A stretch of DNA of 34,744 nt from an uncultured Enterocloster sp. (lineage in GTDB: Bacteria > Bacillota > Clostridia > Lachnospirales > Lachnospiraceae). Below are positions 14,614-23,517 of the stretch, piece after piece. The stretch lies in assembly GCA_944383785.1 (NCBI GenBank), contig CALWQV010000023.1, positions 1 to 34,744 of the forward strand, given 5' to 3'. Within the stretch, counting starts at the first letter, position 1. Each line of letters begins with the position of its first letter. The position numbers and the translations under genes are program-made. The notes beneath the pieces were generated by a model. That model ran no database searches, was not told where the DNA came from, and was given only the letters and a program-made list of their open reading frames with translations.

Positions 14614-16647
14614 TTATCCCCAAAACATTTCCCCATAAAACCAATATAATACAAAGATTCCGCTCCCCAGCAGAAGGAGGAACACAATGCAGGCAATGAC
14701 CGCGCCTAAACCTCCCTTTCTTCCCTCGCCCTTTGCCGCCGCTCTTCTCCCGGCAGTCAGTTTCAGAATCCATGCCATAATACTCCAGACCAGAAAAACC
14801 GCTGTCAGCACTGCGGCGATCGCCGTCCAGCTTATGAACCGCTCCTCCTGTTCCAGCATCTCATAAGCCGAGGAAATGGAAACCTCAGCCGCCTTTAGGA
14901 ACGCCTGGGAACCGGCCGCCTCAGCCGCCCTTTCCGCCTGAAGCCAGAACCATCCGCAGGCCGCTCCTGAAATCAGGGCGAAAAAGAAACACAGATTTCT
15001 CGCCGTCCCTGCCGCCGTCTCAAGGCCGCGGCCCGGCTTTCTTCCCGCGATTAGCAGTCCGATCACCGCCAGGAGGGACGCCATCACCGCGATCCAGGCC
15101 GTTAAAAGAAGGGGCCCATATCCCCCGGCGATGGAACTTAGGCCGCCGGTACCTTCTCCCGACCCGCCCTCCGACCAGGCCTGGGCCGCAGCCTCGGGGG
15201 TTCCTCGAAAAATCACCGCGGACTGCCTGGTCTGGTTGCCTGCCGGGTCTGTGGCCTGGATCTCAATCCGGTTCTCGCCGCTCTTTAGCGACAGCTCGGC
15301 CTGAAATGTACCGTCCGCCCCTACGGTCTGCTCCGCTCCGTTGATGGTCAGCCTACAGCCGTTTTCCGTCTCCCCGGTCAGAAGGAAGCTTCCGCTGTCT
15401 ACGGTGATGTCGTCAATGTCTTCATACAGCTTCAGAACCGGGGCGATGCGGTCGGAGTAAATCCGGAACCGATACACAAAATCCGTCATCCCATCCATGG
15501 CGCAGGCCAGGACGACTTCATTTCTCCCTTCCTCCAGGGAAGCGGAGAAATCGCCTTCGTTTTCCAGCTCAATGGCCTGAGCGCTCCCATTGACCTGAAG
15601 ACCAGCCAAAATCCGTCCGGGCATCCGGTAGTGAATCACCGCCTGGGCGGATGATGTATTTTCCGGAGTCTGGAGGGTACATTCCGCCTGATCCAGCGGA
15701 ATTTCCCTGCGGTAAGTCTGGGAAGCCCTTCCATTTGACTGAACATAGGTCAGCTCTACTGTAATGGATCTGCAGTTTTCCGGCAGAGTAGCGGTCATCT
15801 GGTGCTCTCCGGATTCTACCGTCCGGTACTCGTCCGGCTCCTCCGATGTGTTGGCGCTGTTTCGCACCGCGGCTACATAGTGGTCGCAGGATACCCGGTA
15901 CTGTTCCCAGTCCAGGTAGACCAGGCCCTTTTCAAAATCAATCTCCACATCCGCGCCAGACATAGCCTGGGGCTGGTTGCCCGCCTCTGCGGAAAAGCTG
16001 CCCTGGGCAACCCGGGAGTCCCCTGTCTCCAGCGTATACTTCTTATACCACACCTCCAGCTGGAACTGATAACCATCATAGGACGACAGAGAATCCAATG
16101 AAATCAGCCGCTCTGTCTGCTCGCCGGAACGGGCGGTTCCTCTTTCGAGAGAACGTTTCCCTGTAACATTTCCCGAACCGTCTGTCAAAACCGCAAAAAT
16201 TTCATAGTTGTAGGTCACCTGCGACGGGAAATCCGCCTGAAACCTGGCCCGAACACGGTTGCCCTCCGCAGCCTCCGCTGTGAAGGAAGAAATATAGATG
16301 GATTCTGTGTAAGGATTGCAGATAAACTGCACTCTGCCGCTGTTCTGCCCATCATACCGAACCAGCCAACGGCCGGTCTGGGCGTCCGGCAGATAAAAAT
16401 AGGTGGCGTTATTTCCCCTCTCTACCCGGATATTTCCCAGACTCTCCCCATACTCCGTCCCATCCGGAGCAGTCACGACCACCGGCGGCTCCTGGCGCTC
16501 ATAAAGCATGCAGACAACCATATCCGACGGCTCCGCCAGCTCCATCAAAACCTGAGATGTCTCCTGTGCCATGGCCGTCGGAATCATCCCCCAGGCCAAG
16601 CATACCGCCAGAAGGCAGCTTAACAGAATCATTTTTAACTTTTTCAT
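14614..16647 (-). CDS. Secreted/membrane protein with Ig-like modules and C-terminal membrane helices
   Basis: 677 residues of unknown function. A signal peptide (MKKLKMILLSCLLAVCLAWGMIPTAMA) is followed by a long extracellular part. An Ig-like module lies around residues 405-485 (IAPVLKLYEDIDDITVDSG, then LTGETENGCRLTINGAE, SGENRIEIQATDPAGN). The C-terminal quarter has about four membrane helices (LLLTAWIAVMASLLAVIGLL; CFFFALISGAACGWFWL; WTAIAAVLTAVFLVWSI; VIACIVFLLLLGSGIFVLYWF). The ATG at 16647 has AGGAGG seven bases upstream, inside the stop region of the VWA gene, so the two are coupled; TTG at 16650 is not needed. It is the last gene of the CotS-VWA-Ig operon and ends 89 bases before phosphoglucomutase. 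Confidence 0.75.
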   Translation of the reverse strand: MKKLKMILLSCLLAVCLAWGMIPTAMAQETSQVLMELAEPSDMVVCMLYERQEPPVVVTAPDGTEYGESLGNIRVERGNNATYFYLPDAQTGRWLVRYDGQNSGRVQFICNPYTESIYISSFTAEAAEGNRVRARFQADFPSQVTYNYEIFAVLTDGSGNVTGKRSLERGTARSGEQTERLISLDSLSSYDGYQFQLEVWYKKYTLETGDSRVAQGSFSAEAGNQPQAMSGADVEIDFEKGLVYLDWEQYRVSCDHYVAAVRNSANTSEEPDEYRTVESGEHQMTATLPENCRSITVELTYVQSNGRASQTYRREIPLDQAECTLQTPENTSSAQAVIHYRMPGRILAGLQVNGSAQAIELENEGDFSASLEEGRNEVVLACAMDGMTDFVYRFRIYSDRIAPVLKLYEDIDDITVDSGSFLLTGETENGCRLTINGAEQTVGADGTFQAELSLKSGENRIEIQATDPAGNQTRQSAVIFRGTPEAAAQAWSEGGSGEGTGGLSSIAGGYGPLLLTAWIAVMASLLAVIGLLIAGRKPGRGLETAAGTARNLCFFFALISGAACGWFWLQAERAAEAAGSQAFLKAAEVSISSAYEMLEQEERFISWTAIAAVLTAVFLVWSIMAWILKLTAGRRAAAKGEGRKGGLGAVIACIVFLLLLGSGIFVLYWFYGEMFWG

Positions 16648-16658
16648 CAATCTGCCTC

Positions 16659-19600
16659 CTAGCTTAATTCTTTCTGAAGCTCCAGTGGATCCTTTCCTGG
16701 GTTCTGCGAATCCCTAAACCGGATCAAAAACATCCTGCGGTCATCATGATCGGTGTAGAATCCGATAAACACATCTCCAGAAGCCTTGACTCTGGGACAA
16801 ATGATCCACCAGTTAAATCCCAGCTCGCAGTCTCCGGTTCCCGTCAGGCCCAGAACCCGGTCCGCCAGAGCCATCTGGGTAGACACCTGCAGGCGTATGA
16901 CAAAGGTATCGTCCTCATAATTTGGCCCGATGGTTCCGGTAAATACCGCTCCGTTTATGTACTCAGACTCCATTCCCAAAATCAGGTTTGTATAGGGAAT
17001 ATGTCCCAGCTGGAACAGCAGCTCCCCAATCTCGACTTTGCCAAAGAGCTTGACATTCGTCCCCATTTCCATGTAAGCCTTGCCTACCGAAAATCCCAGA
17101 TGGGTGTCCGCAAATACAACGGCGGCCAAATCCGAATCCAGGAAATCTTTAAGCGCCGGCACAAGGGCAGTGATCTTCGCCACGGAAATATCCACCCCGC
17201 CTTCCAGATAAGTGTTAAAGATATTTTCCGCATCAATATCTTCCACCTTCAATGTAAAATTATCGAACGTAACCGGCACTGTTCCGATTGTGGTATTTAA
17301 TGGCAGTCCAAGGGTAATCTGAATCCGATCCGGAAGGATCGCTCCTTCCTTTTCCTTCCAGTCAGAGGAGAAGGTCAGGCCCTGGGTATTTTCACCTACC
17401 TTCGAAGCCCCGAGGCTGGCGCCCTTTTTAAAGAGCGGAAGCTCGATTCCAAAGTCAAACCCATAGGTATTGTCCAGCGTATTCACCCGGACAGCGCCGG
17501 AAAGCTCGATGGGCACTTTCATCTTAAAGAAAGAAGCATTAATCTTCCGGTTTGCTCCCTGATTTGCCTTTACCTCCAGAACCATTCCGATATTATCGCC
17601 GGTAAGGGTTCCTTGCGCCTTGTCAATCTCAAAATTGAACAAGTTGTAATCCTTTTCCGCCTTCAAAATTTGATTCTGAGCCTCGCATTCCATACTGAAC
17701 CGGACAAAATCCACCTGGATTTTGTAGGGATAAAGGGCGTAGCCCGGCGTTGTCAGGTCCACCTGGCCGCCGTAAGACAAAAATGGCAGCGAACCGTATT
17801 CCACCCGATACTCATCCGAATCCGCCTGATGCATATTGTCATTATACAGGGTCAGACGTCCCAGAGCCGGAACGGACAGCACCTCATTATTCTTTAGCAG
17901 CAGCCGTGCCAGCCCCAGGGAGCTTTCCTCCGAATACTGAATATAGCTGCCCTTCGTATCGGTAAGGGTAATATTGGTCCCGGCCAAATCCCCGTCCAGC
18001 CGCACCTGCCCCTTAAAATGGAGCCAGCTGTTCATGGTCACATAGCCGTCCATCTCCACAAAGCCGTCCCCCTGAATCCGCTTATAGGAAGTAAAGCGGT
18101 AGGGTCCAAAGTCCACGGTCCGCTCATCCTCCGGGGCGGCGATGGTCAGCTCACCCTCCAGCACCGCCAGGCGTCCTCCAAGGCGCACATAAAGGTCATA
18201 GGTATCGCAGGCCGGATAAGCCGGTATCGTCACCTGATAGGTTCCCTCATCCACATACTCCCCTTTAAGGGTATAGGAACGGTCGCCCTTTAACTCCAGG
18301 GACAGGGTCTGTCCCTCCCGAAAGCCGCTTCCCAAAAGCTTTACCTTCTCTTCTCCCGCGCTGCGGAACAGGAAGCGGGTATCCAGTCCCTTGACGGACA
18401 CGCCCTGACCGAAAATCAGCGAATCCGAAACCAAGGTATGATCCTCGCCCACCGCTTCCTCCGCTCCCTCCAGATAATACCGCCTCTCATCATAGCGGTA
18501 GGCCTCCTGCCGGTCGGAAATCCGCAGTGTACGGTTGACAGACAAGGTATCAACCGCCTGATAGGTAATCCGGTAAGAGCAGTCCTTGCGGGTTTCCAGA
18601 TCCTGATAAAAGCTGGCCAAGGTTTCCGAAGAGGTCACATAAGCGTAGGTCCCCCCGGCGGCATTGGCGATGGCTTCCAGGTAATTGGCGTCCACTCCGT
18701 CCCCCAGACCCAGGGTGTAAACGGAAATTCCCTTTGCCTCAGAGGCGGCGCTGATCTCCGCTAAAACCTCCTCGTAGGATTTGGAATCGGCGCTCTGGCC
18801 ATCGGAAAGCACCACGATATAGTCCATGCTGCTGCCAGCCCCCGACAAAAACTGGTCAAAGGAGGTCATCACCCCCTGGTAGACGTTGGTTCCGCCTCCG
18901 GCGCTCATCTGCCCAGCAGCAGCCGCCGCCTGTTCTCCATCCCTGGTAAATCCCAGCAGCACGGAGGGGCTGCTCGTAAAGGTCACAACCGCCAGGCTCA
19001 CATCCCCGGAGGCCGTCTCCCCCAGCTCCCTTACCGCCGCCTTTAAATCCTCAATGGGCTGTCCGCTCATACTGCCGGACACATCGCAGCAGAGCAGCAT
19101 CCGGGCGGAATCGTAATTGATCTTTTCCAGGGTGTAATCCGTGATCTCAACGCCGCAGTCCTCCACCAGAATCTGGCTGCGGATATCCTCCGCGCCGCCG
19201 CCGTCAAACTGAAATTCGGCCGTAACGGTTTCAAAAGCAGAAGCGTCCAGGTCCGTAATGTGGATGGCAACCCGCTCCTGAACCGCCTGATCCGTCACAT
19301 ACTGTTCAAATTTCTCCGCCTGCTCTTCCTCTGCCGCGGGAATCGGCACATCCAGCTGATGATCCAGAGCGCTTTGGACGTAAAGAGCCATATCCTTTAG
19401 CCCCTCCGCCTCATCCTTTTCCCCCATAAGGGCAATCATCTGCTGCATAGGGGCCGCATAATCCCCATCGTCGCTGTCCCCGGCGGTATCAAAGGCGCGG
19501 CTTACGTACTCTTTTGCCTTTTCTTCCTCCCCCCGGTTTAATTCCAATTTCGCCATCTGCAGATAGATCTTGCTGCTGTCTCTTCCGTTTTCTCTTCCCG

Positions 19601-20687
19601 CCTCCCGCAGCAGATCCTGCTCCATCTGCTCTAAAGGCTCCGCATCCTGATAGCTCTCATATTCTTCCCGCAAATCTTTGGCTTCTTCTGCCACATCATC
19701 GCCAGACTGACGCTCCATCCGGCGCAGCTGATCTAAAACCGCCTCCAGCTCTTCTTCATTTTCCTCCTCGTATCGGCTTTGAAAATCCCCCTCGTCCACG
19801 TATCCGTTTAAATACAGTTCCATGGCGATCATCATCTGAGAGCTATCCGAATCCCCGGTAATATCCTCCGCAATCTGTTCATAATCCTGGTTCAGGACAT
19901 GTTCCTTAATCCGGGCATCCCGCAGAGGCTTCAGGGCAAAAAGCTCCCTCTCTTCTTCATATAAATCCTCCAACTGGTTTGCGGCCTGGGAAAGTTCTGC
20001 ACCATCAAAGGTTCCCGTATTTAAAAACTGCTCATAAATCTGATTCACCTGGCGGACAACCCCGGCAGCCTCCGAATTTCCCTGATCTTCCATGCGCTCC
20101 AGCAAAAGCTTTGCAGCCTTCTGGCCGTCTTCCCGGCTTCCTGTCTGCGGGATCTCCTGGTCCGGGTAGGCAGCCGCCAAGAGCCAGTCCGTTTTCTGGC
20201 TTTCAGCCGCCTGGATCACAGCCTCGTATTCTTCCCTGGCTTCCTCTGTCAAGACGCCTTCCCGCTCCGCCTTGGCGTACAGTGCCCTGGCAGCCTTAAA
20301 ATTCCCCTGGGCTCCGTATATCCTGGCCCGGGCCAGGGCAGCCTGAGGCTCATAGCCCCTCTCCTTTATGGTATCCCGCATGGTTTCCGTAGCTTCGTCC
20401 GTCTCCCCGGATGCCGCCAGCCCACAGGCGAATTCATAGGCGGAAACAGCGGCAAGCTCTTTCTGCTCCTTAGCCTCTTCCTCATCCTCCAGGGCACGGA
20501 CATTTTTCCAGCTCCCCGGAGTATCCTCAACGTGGCCAATCATCCAGCCGCAGCCCGCTCCTGCTCCTAGAATCAAAAAAAGGGCGCAGAAAACACCCAT
20601 CCAGTGTCTCCTCGCCCACAGCAAATATCCAGCCAGTAAAAAAACAGCCGGCAAGAGGCCGACTGCAATCTGAACATATACGCTCAT
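16659..20687 (-). CDS. Giant membrane-anchored VWA-domain protein with TPR-like region and beta-rich C-terminal half
   Basis: 1342 residues, not assigned to a named protein. Two N-terminal membrane helices (about 4-24 and 30-50) flank RRHW, which suggests that the remainder is outside the cytoplasm. Residues about 60-450 are acidic and helical with TPR-like repeats (AALARARIYGAQGNFKAARALYAKAE; YLQMAKLELNRGEEEKAKEYVSRAF). A VWA domain follows with the metal site DVSGSMSG at Asp535 and later GGGTNVYQG and VVLSDGQSADS, so the MIDAS is intact. The C-terminal half (about 720-1342) is beta-rich with no recognised domain. It starts 32 bases after the CotS-like gene, with GGGGGA upstream of the ATG. 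Its N-terminal half could bind a partner while the VWA binds a metal-dependent ligand; this is inference. Confidence 0.8.
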   Translation of the reverse strand: MSVYVQIAVGLLPAVFLLAGYLLWARRHWMGVFCALFLILGAGAGCGWMIGHVEDTPGSWKNVRALEDEEEAKEQKELAAVSAYEFACGLAASGETDEATETMRDTIKERGYEPQAALARARIYGAQGNFKAARALYAKAEREGVLTEEAREEYEAVIQAAESQKTDWLLAAAYPDQEIPQTGSREDGQKAAKLLLERMEDQGNSEAAGVVRQVNQIYEQFLNTGTFDGAELSQAANQLEDLYEEERELFALKPLRDARIKEHVLNQDYEQIAEDITGDSDSSQMMIAMELYLNGYVDEGDFQSRYEEENEEELEAVLDQLRRMERQSGDDVAEEAKDLREEYESYQDAEPLEQMEQDLLREAGRENGRDSSKIYLQMAKLELNRGEEEKAKEYVSRAFDTAGDSDDGDYAAPMQQMIALMGEKDEAEGLKDMALYVQSALDHQLDVPIPAAEEEQAEKFEQYVTDQAVQERVAIHITDLDASAFETVTAEFQFDGGGAEDIRSQILVEDCGVEITDYTLEKINYDSARMLLCCDVSGSMSGQPIEDLKAAVRELGETASGDVSLAVVTFTSSPSVLLGFTRDGEQAAAAAGQMSAGGGTNVYQGVMTSFDQFLSGAGSSMDYIVVLSDGQSADSKSYEEVLAEISAASEAKGISVYTLGLGDGVDANYLEAIANAAGGTYAYVTSSETLASFYQDLETRKDCSYRITYQAVDTLSVNRTLRISDRQEAYRYDERRYYLEGAEEAVGEDHTLVSDSLIFGQGVSVKGLDTRFLFRSAGEEKVKLLGSGFREGQTLSLELKGDRSYTLKGEYVDEGTYQVTIPAYPACDTYDLYVRLGGRLAVLEGELTIAAPEDERTVDFGPYRFTSYKRIQGDGFVEMDGYVTMNSWLHFKGQVRLDGDLAGTNITLTDTKGSYIQYSEESSLGLARLLLKNNEVLSVPALGRLTLYNDNMHQADSDEYRVEYGSLPFLSYGGQVDLTTPGYALYPYKIQVDFVRFSMECEAQNQILKAEKDYNLFNFEIDKAQGTLTGDNIGMVLEVKANQGANRKINASFFKMKVPIELSGAVRVNTLDNTYGFDFGIELPLFKKGASLGASKVGENTQGLTFSSDWKEKEGAILPDRIQITLGLPLNTTIGTVPVTFDNFTLKVEDIDAENIFNTYLEGGVDISVAKITALVPALKDFLDSDLAAVVFADTHLGFSVGKAYMEMGTNVKLFGKVEIGELLFQLGHIPYTNLILGMESEYINGAVFTGTIGPNYEDDTFVIRLQVSTQMALADRVLGLTGTGDCELGFNWWIICPRVKASGDVFIGFYTDHDDRRMFLIRFRDSQNPGKDPLELQKELS

Positions 20688-20719
20688 TTGTACATTTCCC
20701 CCTGATACCTGTCATTTTA

Positions 20720-21712
20720 TCACAGGGAAAAGGGATTGTAAACTACTTCCAAAAAACGCTCCTTCACCGTCTGCTGTTCCTTCAGCCGCCGAAGCTTCTC
20801 CGTATTGCGGGCCGGAATCCAGGCTTTATTGTTATTATAGTAGAAATTGATCTGCTTCCAGTATTTCTCCGGATACAAGAACAGGCAATAAAGCGCTTTC
20901 CGCTCTCCTGCGGTCAGCGGCAATTCCCCTTCGTAAGCCTTCAGCATGGAAATTCCCAGCTCCACATTCCAGTCATGCTTTTCCATCACCTTGCGCATAA
21001 AGCGGTACAGGTCAACCACCTGGAGCCCCAGATGCATGCGGTTAAATTCAATCACCGCCGTAAACCCATTCCCCATCAGAAGGTGATGGTGGTCCAGATC
21101 TCCATGGCAGAGATAACCGGGAAGCCCTCCGCCTGAGGACCACAGCTCCTCCATCAGCCGGGCGGCCCTTCTCGCCTGGGCGTAAAAGCAGTCATAGCTC
21201 TCGATCACGCAGAGCTCAAACTCCGTCTTTCCCCGTTTGGAACGGATAAAATTCCTGGCCCGTACCAGCTCCCGGTTGTGACGGTTTAGTTCTTCCTTTA
21301 AAGGCTCCGTCAATATGGAGCCCAGATTCCATTCCTCCCGAATCTTCACCTCCCGCAGGGCGCGGTGAAGCAATGCCAGGCGCGAAAGAGCCAGGCAGAT
21401 TTCCTCCCGGTTATTCAGATCGCACTCCCGGTCCGCGTACCACTCCTTCAGCACATAGCGCGTCCCATCTCCGGTAATGGACAAAATGCTTCCCTCCCGG
21501 TTATGGATGTAATGATCCACTCTAAGGCCCGGATGAGGCTTCAGCTCTTCCAGCACCTGATCCTCAAATTCCAGACGCCGGACTGTCCCCCGGTACTCCT
21601 TTAACAGCCGAAAGCCCTGATCCGTCTCACAGATCCAGGCTCCACGGCCTCTGCGCACCGAAAGGACCTCCAGCTCATACTGCTCCAGCGCTTCCACATA
21701 CTTCTCGTTCAT
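20720..21712 (-). CDS. CotS-family spore coat kinase-like protein
   Basis: A 330-residue protein with the aminoglycoside-phosphotransferase/CotS fold. The catalytic loop is LCHGDLDHHH (His203, Asp205). The position of the usual metal-binding DF[D/G] is IEFN (222-224), then LGLQVVDLYRFMRKVMEKHDWN, a segment typical of clostridial CotS relatives. A YHN-like Asn is replaced by His. The family includes B. subtilis CotS and CotI; CotH is an unrelated kinase type. Members are spore-coat proteins, some of which may no longer phosphorylate. The ATG at 21712 has GGAGGGG five bases upstream. It is the first gene of the three-gene operon and has a sigma-E-like promoter at 21769-21797. Confidence 0.83.
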   Translation of the reverse strand: MNEKYVEALEQYELEVLSVRRGRGAWICETDQGFRLLKEYRGTVRRLEFEDQVLEELKPHPGLRVDHYIHNREGSILSITGDGTRYVLKEWYADRECDLNNREEICLALSRLALLHRALREVKIREEWNLGSILTEPLKEELNRHNRELVRARNFIRSKRGKTEFELCVIESYDCFYAQARRAARLMEELWSSGGGLPGYLCHGDLDHHHLLMGNGFTAVIEFNRMHLGLQVVDLYRFMRKVMEKHDWNVELGISMLKAYEGELPLTAGERKALYCLFLYPEKYWKQINFYYNNNKAWIPARNTEKLRRLKEQQTVKERFLEVVYNPFSL

Positions 21713-21768
21713 TCCAACCCCTCCATCATCTGACTCGTCGAAACGGAAGTGCCGTTTCAGCTACTTCT

Positions 21769-21797
21769 AGGGTATGTATCTGGAAGCGGGAATATGA
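21769..21797 (-). promoter_or_regulatory. Candidate sigma-E (mother-cell sporulation) promoter for the CotS-VWA-Ig operon
   Basis: On the minus strand TCATATT (21791-21797) is a full match to the -35 consensus KMATATT of sigma-E. After 14 bases comes CATACCCT (21769-21776), a 7 of 8 match to the -10 consensus CATACAHT. The predicted start near 21761 gives a leader of about 50 bases to the ATG at 21712. Consensus values are from B. subtilis; activity here is inferred. Confidence 0.55.
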
Positions 21798-21828
21798 CTG
21801 AGGAAGCCCGCCGCAGTATTTTCAGTTT

Positions 21829-22344
21829 TCAGTTTATCGGTCCATCCTCCCAATGCAGCCTATGAAGCTCCCCCGACAGCTTCAGCCGGTCAAAGCTGTT
21901 CTGCCGCAGCGCCTCATAAAGGATGATGGACACGGAGTTGGACAGATTCAGGGAGCGGATCTCGCCCCACATGGGAATCCGCACGCAGCGCTCCGGGTTT
22001 TGCACCAGTATCTCTTCCGGAATCCCGGCGCTTTCCTTTCCGAACATGATGTAGCAGTCCGGATGATAGGAAACCTCCGCATAAACATGCTTCGCCTTGG
22101 TAGTGGCAAAATACATGTTCCCAAGAGCCTGAGGATTTCGCTCCAAAAAATCCTCATAATCGCTGTAAACCGTCACGTCCAGTTTGTCCCAATAATCTAA
22201 CCCCGCCCGTTTTAACGCCTTTTCGTTCAGCTTAAAGCCCAAAGGCTCGATCAGATGGAGGCGGCTGCCGGTAGCCACGCAGGTACGGCCGATATTTCCC
22301 GTATTGGCCGGCATCTCCGGCTCATGCAGTACGATATTGATCAT
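21829..22344 (-). CDS. trmL: tRNA (cytidine/uridine-34-2'-O)-methyltransferase TrmL
   Basis: A 171-residue SPOUT-class (SpoU) methyltransferase of the short TrmL type, which methylates the wobble ribose of tRNA-Leu. It begins INIVLHEPEMPANTGNIGRTC, the TrmL start with the conserved Asn and Arg. Knot motifs are IMFGKESAGIPEEIL and IPMWGEIRSLNLSNSVSIILYEALRQ. The ATG at 22344 follows the aminotransferase stop by three bases, with AAAGG nearby. It is the last gene of the nine-gene run. No U-rich terminator is clear before the CotS-like gene, so some read-through is possible. Confidence 0.92.
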   Translation of the reverse strand: MINIVLHEPEMPANTGNIGRTCVATGSRLHLIEPLGFKLNEKALKRAGLDYWDKLDVTVYSDYEDFLERNPQALGNMYFATTKAKHVYAEVSYHPDCYIMFGKESAGIPEEILVQNPERCVRIPMWGEIRSLNLSNSVSIILYEALRQNSFDRLKLSGELHRLHWEDGPIN

Positions 22345-22347
22345 AGC

Positions 22348-23517
22348 CTACGCCTTTCCATCCAGCCGGTCCACAAACCTGCGGATCCGGTCTAAGGCCT
22401 TCTTCAAGCTTTCCAGGGAATAGGCGTAGGAAATCCTTAAAAATCCCTCTCCGCAGTCTCCAAAGGCTGTTCCCGGCACCACCGCCACCTTTTCCTCCAT
22501 CAAAAGGCGGGTAGCGAACTCGTCTGAGGTCATGCCGAAGCGCTTAATATTGGGGAAGGTGTAAAATGCCCCCTGAGGCTCAAAACAGCTGATGCCCATC
22601 TCCTCAAAGGCGTGAAGCAGATAGCGCCGCCTCTGGTTGTAGGATTCCCGCATCATCTGCACATCCTGGTCGCCGTTTTTCATGGCCTCCACGGCCGCGT
22701 ACTGGCTGGTGGTGGGGGCGCACATAATAGCGTACTGGTGGATTTTCAGCATCTGCTTTAAAATCGCCTCCGGCGCGGCGGCGTAGCCCAGCCGCCATCC
22801 GGTCATGGCGTAAGCCTTGGAAAAGCCGTTGATTAACACCGTCCGCTCCTTCATCCCCGGAAGTGATGCGATGGTCACATGGCGGTCGGTATAGGTCAGC
22901 TCGGAGTAAATCTCATCGGACAGCACAAACAAATCCTTCTCAATAACAATTTTCGCGATCTTCTCCAGATCCTCCCGCTCCATAATCGCTCCGGTGGGGT
23001 TGTTGGGGAAGGGAAGAATCAGGATCTTGGTCTTGTCCGTAATCTTCTCTAAAAGCTTCTCCGGCGTCAGGCGGAAACGGTCCTTTTCCTCCAGCTCGAT
23101 GATCACCGGAACACCATCGGCCAGAACCGTACAGGGCAGATAGGACACATAGCTGGGCTGGGGGATCAGCACCTCGTCCCCGGGATTGAGCATGGCTCTC
23201 AGAGCGATGTCGATGGCCTCGGAGCCTCCCACCGTCACCAGCACCTCGTGATCCGGATCATAGGAAACATCACAGCGCCGCCGAAGATAATGGCAAATTT
23301 CTTCCTTTAAAGGTTTAAGTCCTGAGTTGGAGGTATAGAAGGTACGCCCCTTTTCCAGGGAGTAGATGCCCTCTTCCCGCACATGCCAGGGGGTATCAAA
23401 GTCAGGTTCTCCCACGCCCAGGGAGATAGCTCCCTCCATCTCGTTTACAATGTCGAAAAACTTGCGGATCCCGGAAGGGGGAATCTGCACGATCTTATCT
23501 GATAAGGGATTTCTCAT
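22348..23517 (-). CDS. PLP-dependent class I/II aminotransferase
   Basis: A 389-residue fold-type I aminotransferase. The PLP lysine is Lys234 in INGFSKAYAMTGWRLGYA; Asp201 (SDEIYSELTY) and Asn173 (PNNPTGAIM) bind the cofactor, and the C-terminal substrate Arg is in GFLRISYAYS. The opening IPPSGIRKFFDIVNEMEGAISLGVGEPDFDTP is typical of the PatA/YugH-like aspartate or aromatic aminotransferase group. The true substrate is not evident. Its ATG overlaps the Lrp stop as ATGA (23514-23517), so translation is coupled to a regulator that may sense the relevant amino acid. Confidence 0.92.
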   Translation of the reverse strand: MRNPLSDKIVQIPPSGIRKFFDIVNEMEGAISLGVGEPDFDTPWHVREEGIYSLEKGRTFYTSNSGLKPLKEEICHYLRRRCDVSYDPDHEVLVTVGGSEAIDIALRAMLNPGDEVLIPQPSYVSYLPCTVLADGVPVIIELEEKDRFRLTPEKLLEKITDKTKILILPFPNNPTGAIMEREDLEKIAKIVIEKDLFVLSDEIYSELTYTDRHVTIASLPGMKERTVLINGFSKAYAMTGWRLGYAAAPEAILKQMLKIHQYAIMCAPTTSQYAAVEAMKNGDQDVQMMRESYNQRRRYLLHAFEEMGISCFEPQGAFYTFPNIKRFGMTSDEFATRLLMEEKVAVVPGTAFGDCGEGFLRISYAYSLESLKKALDRIRRFVDRLDGKA

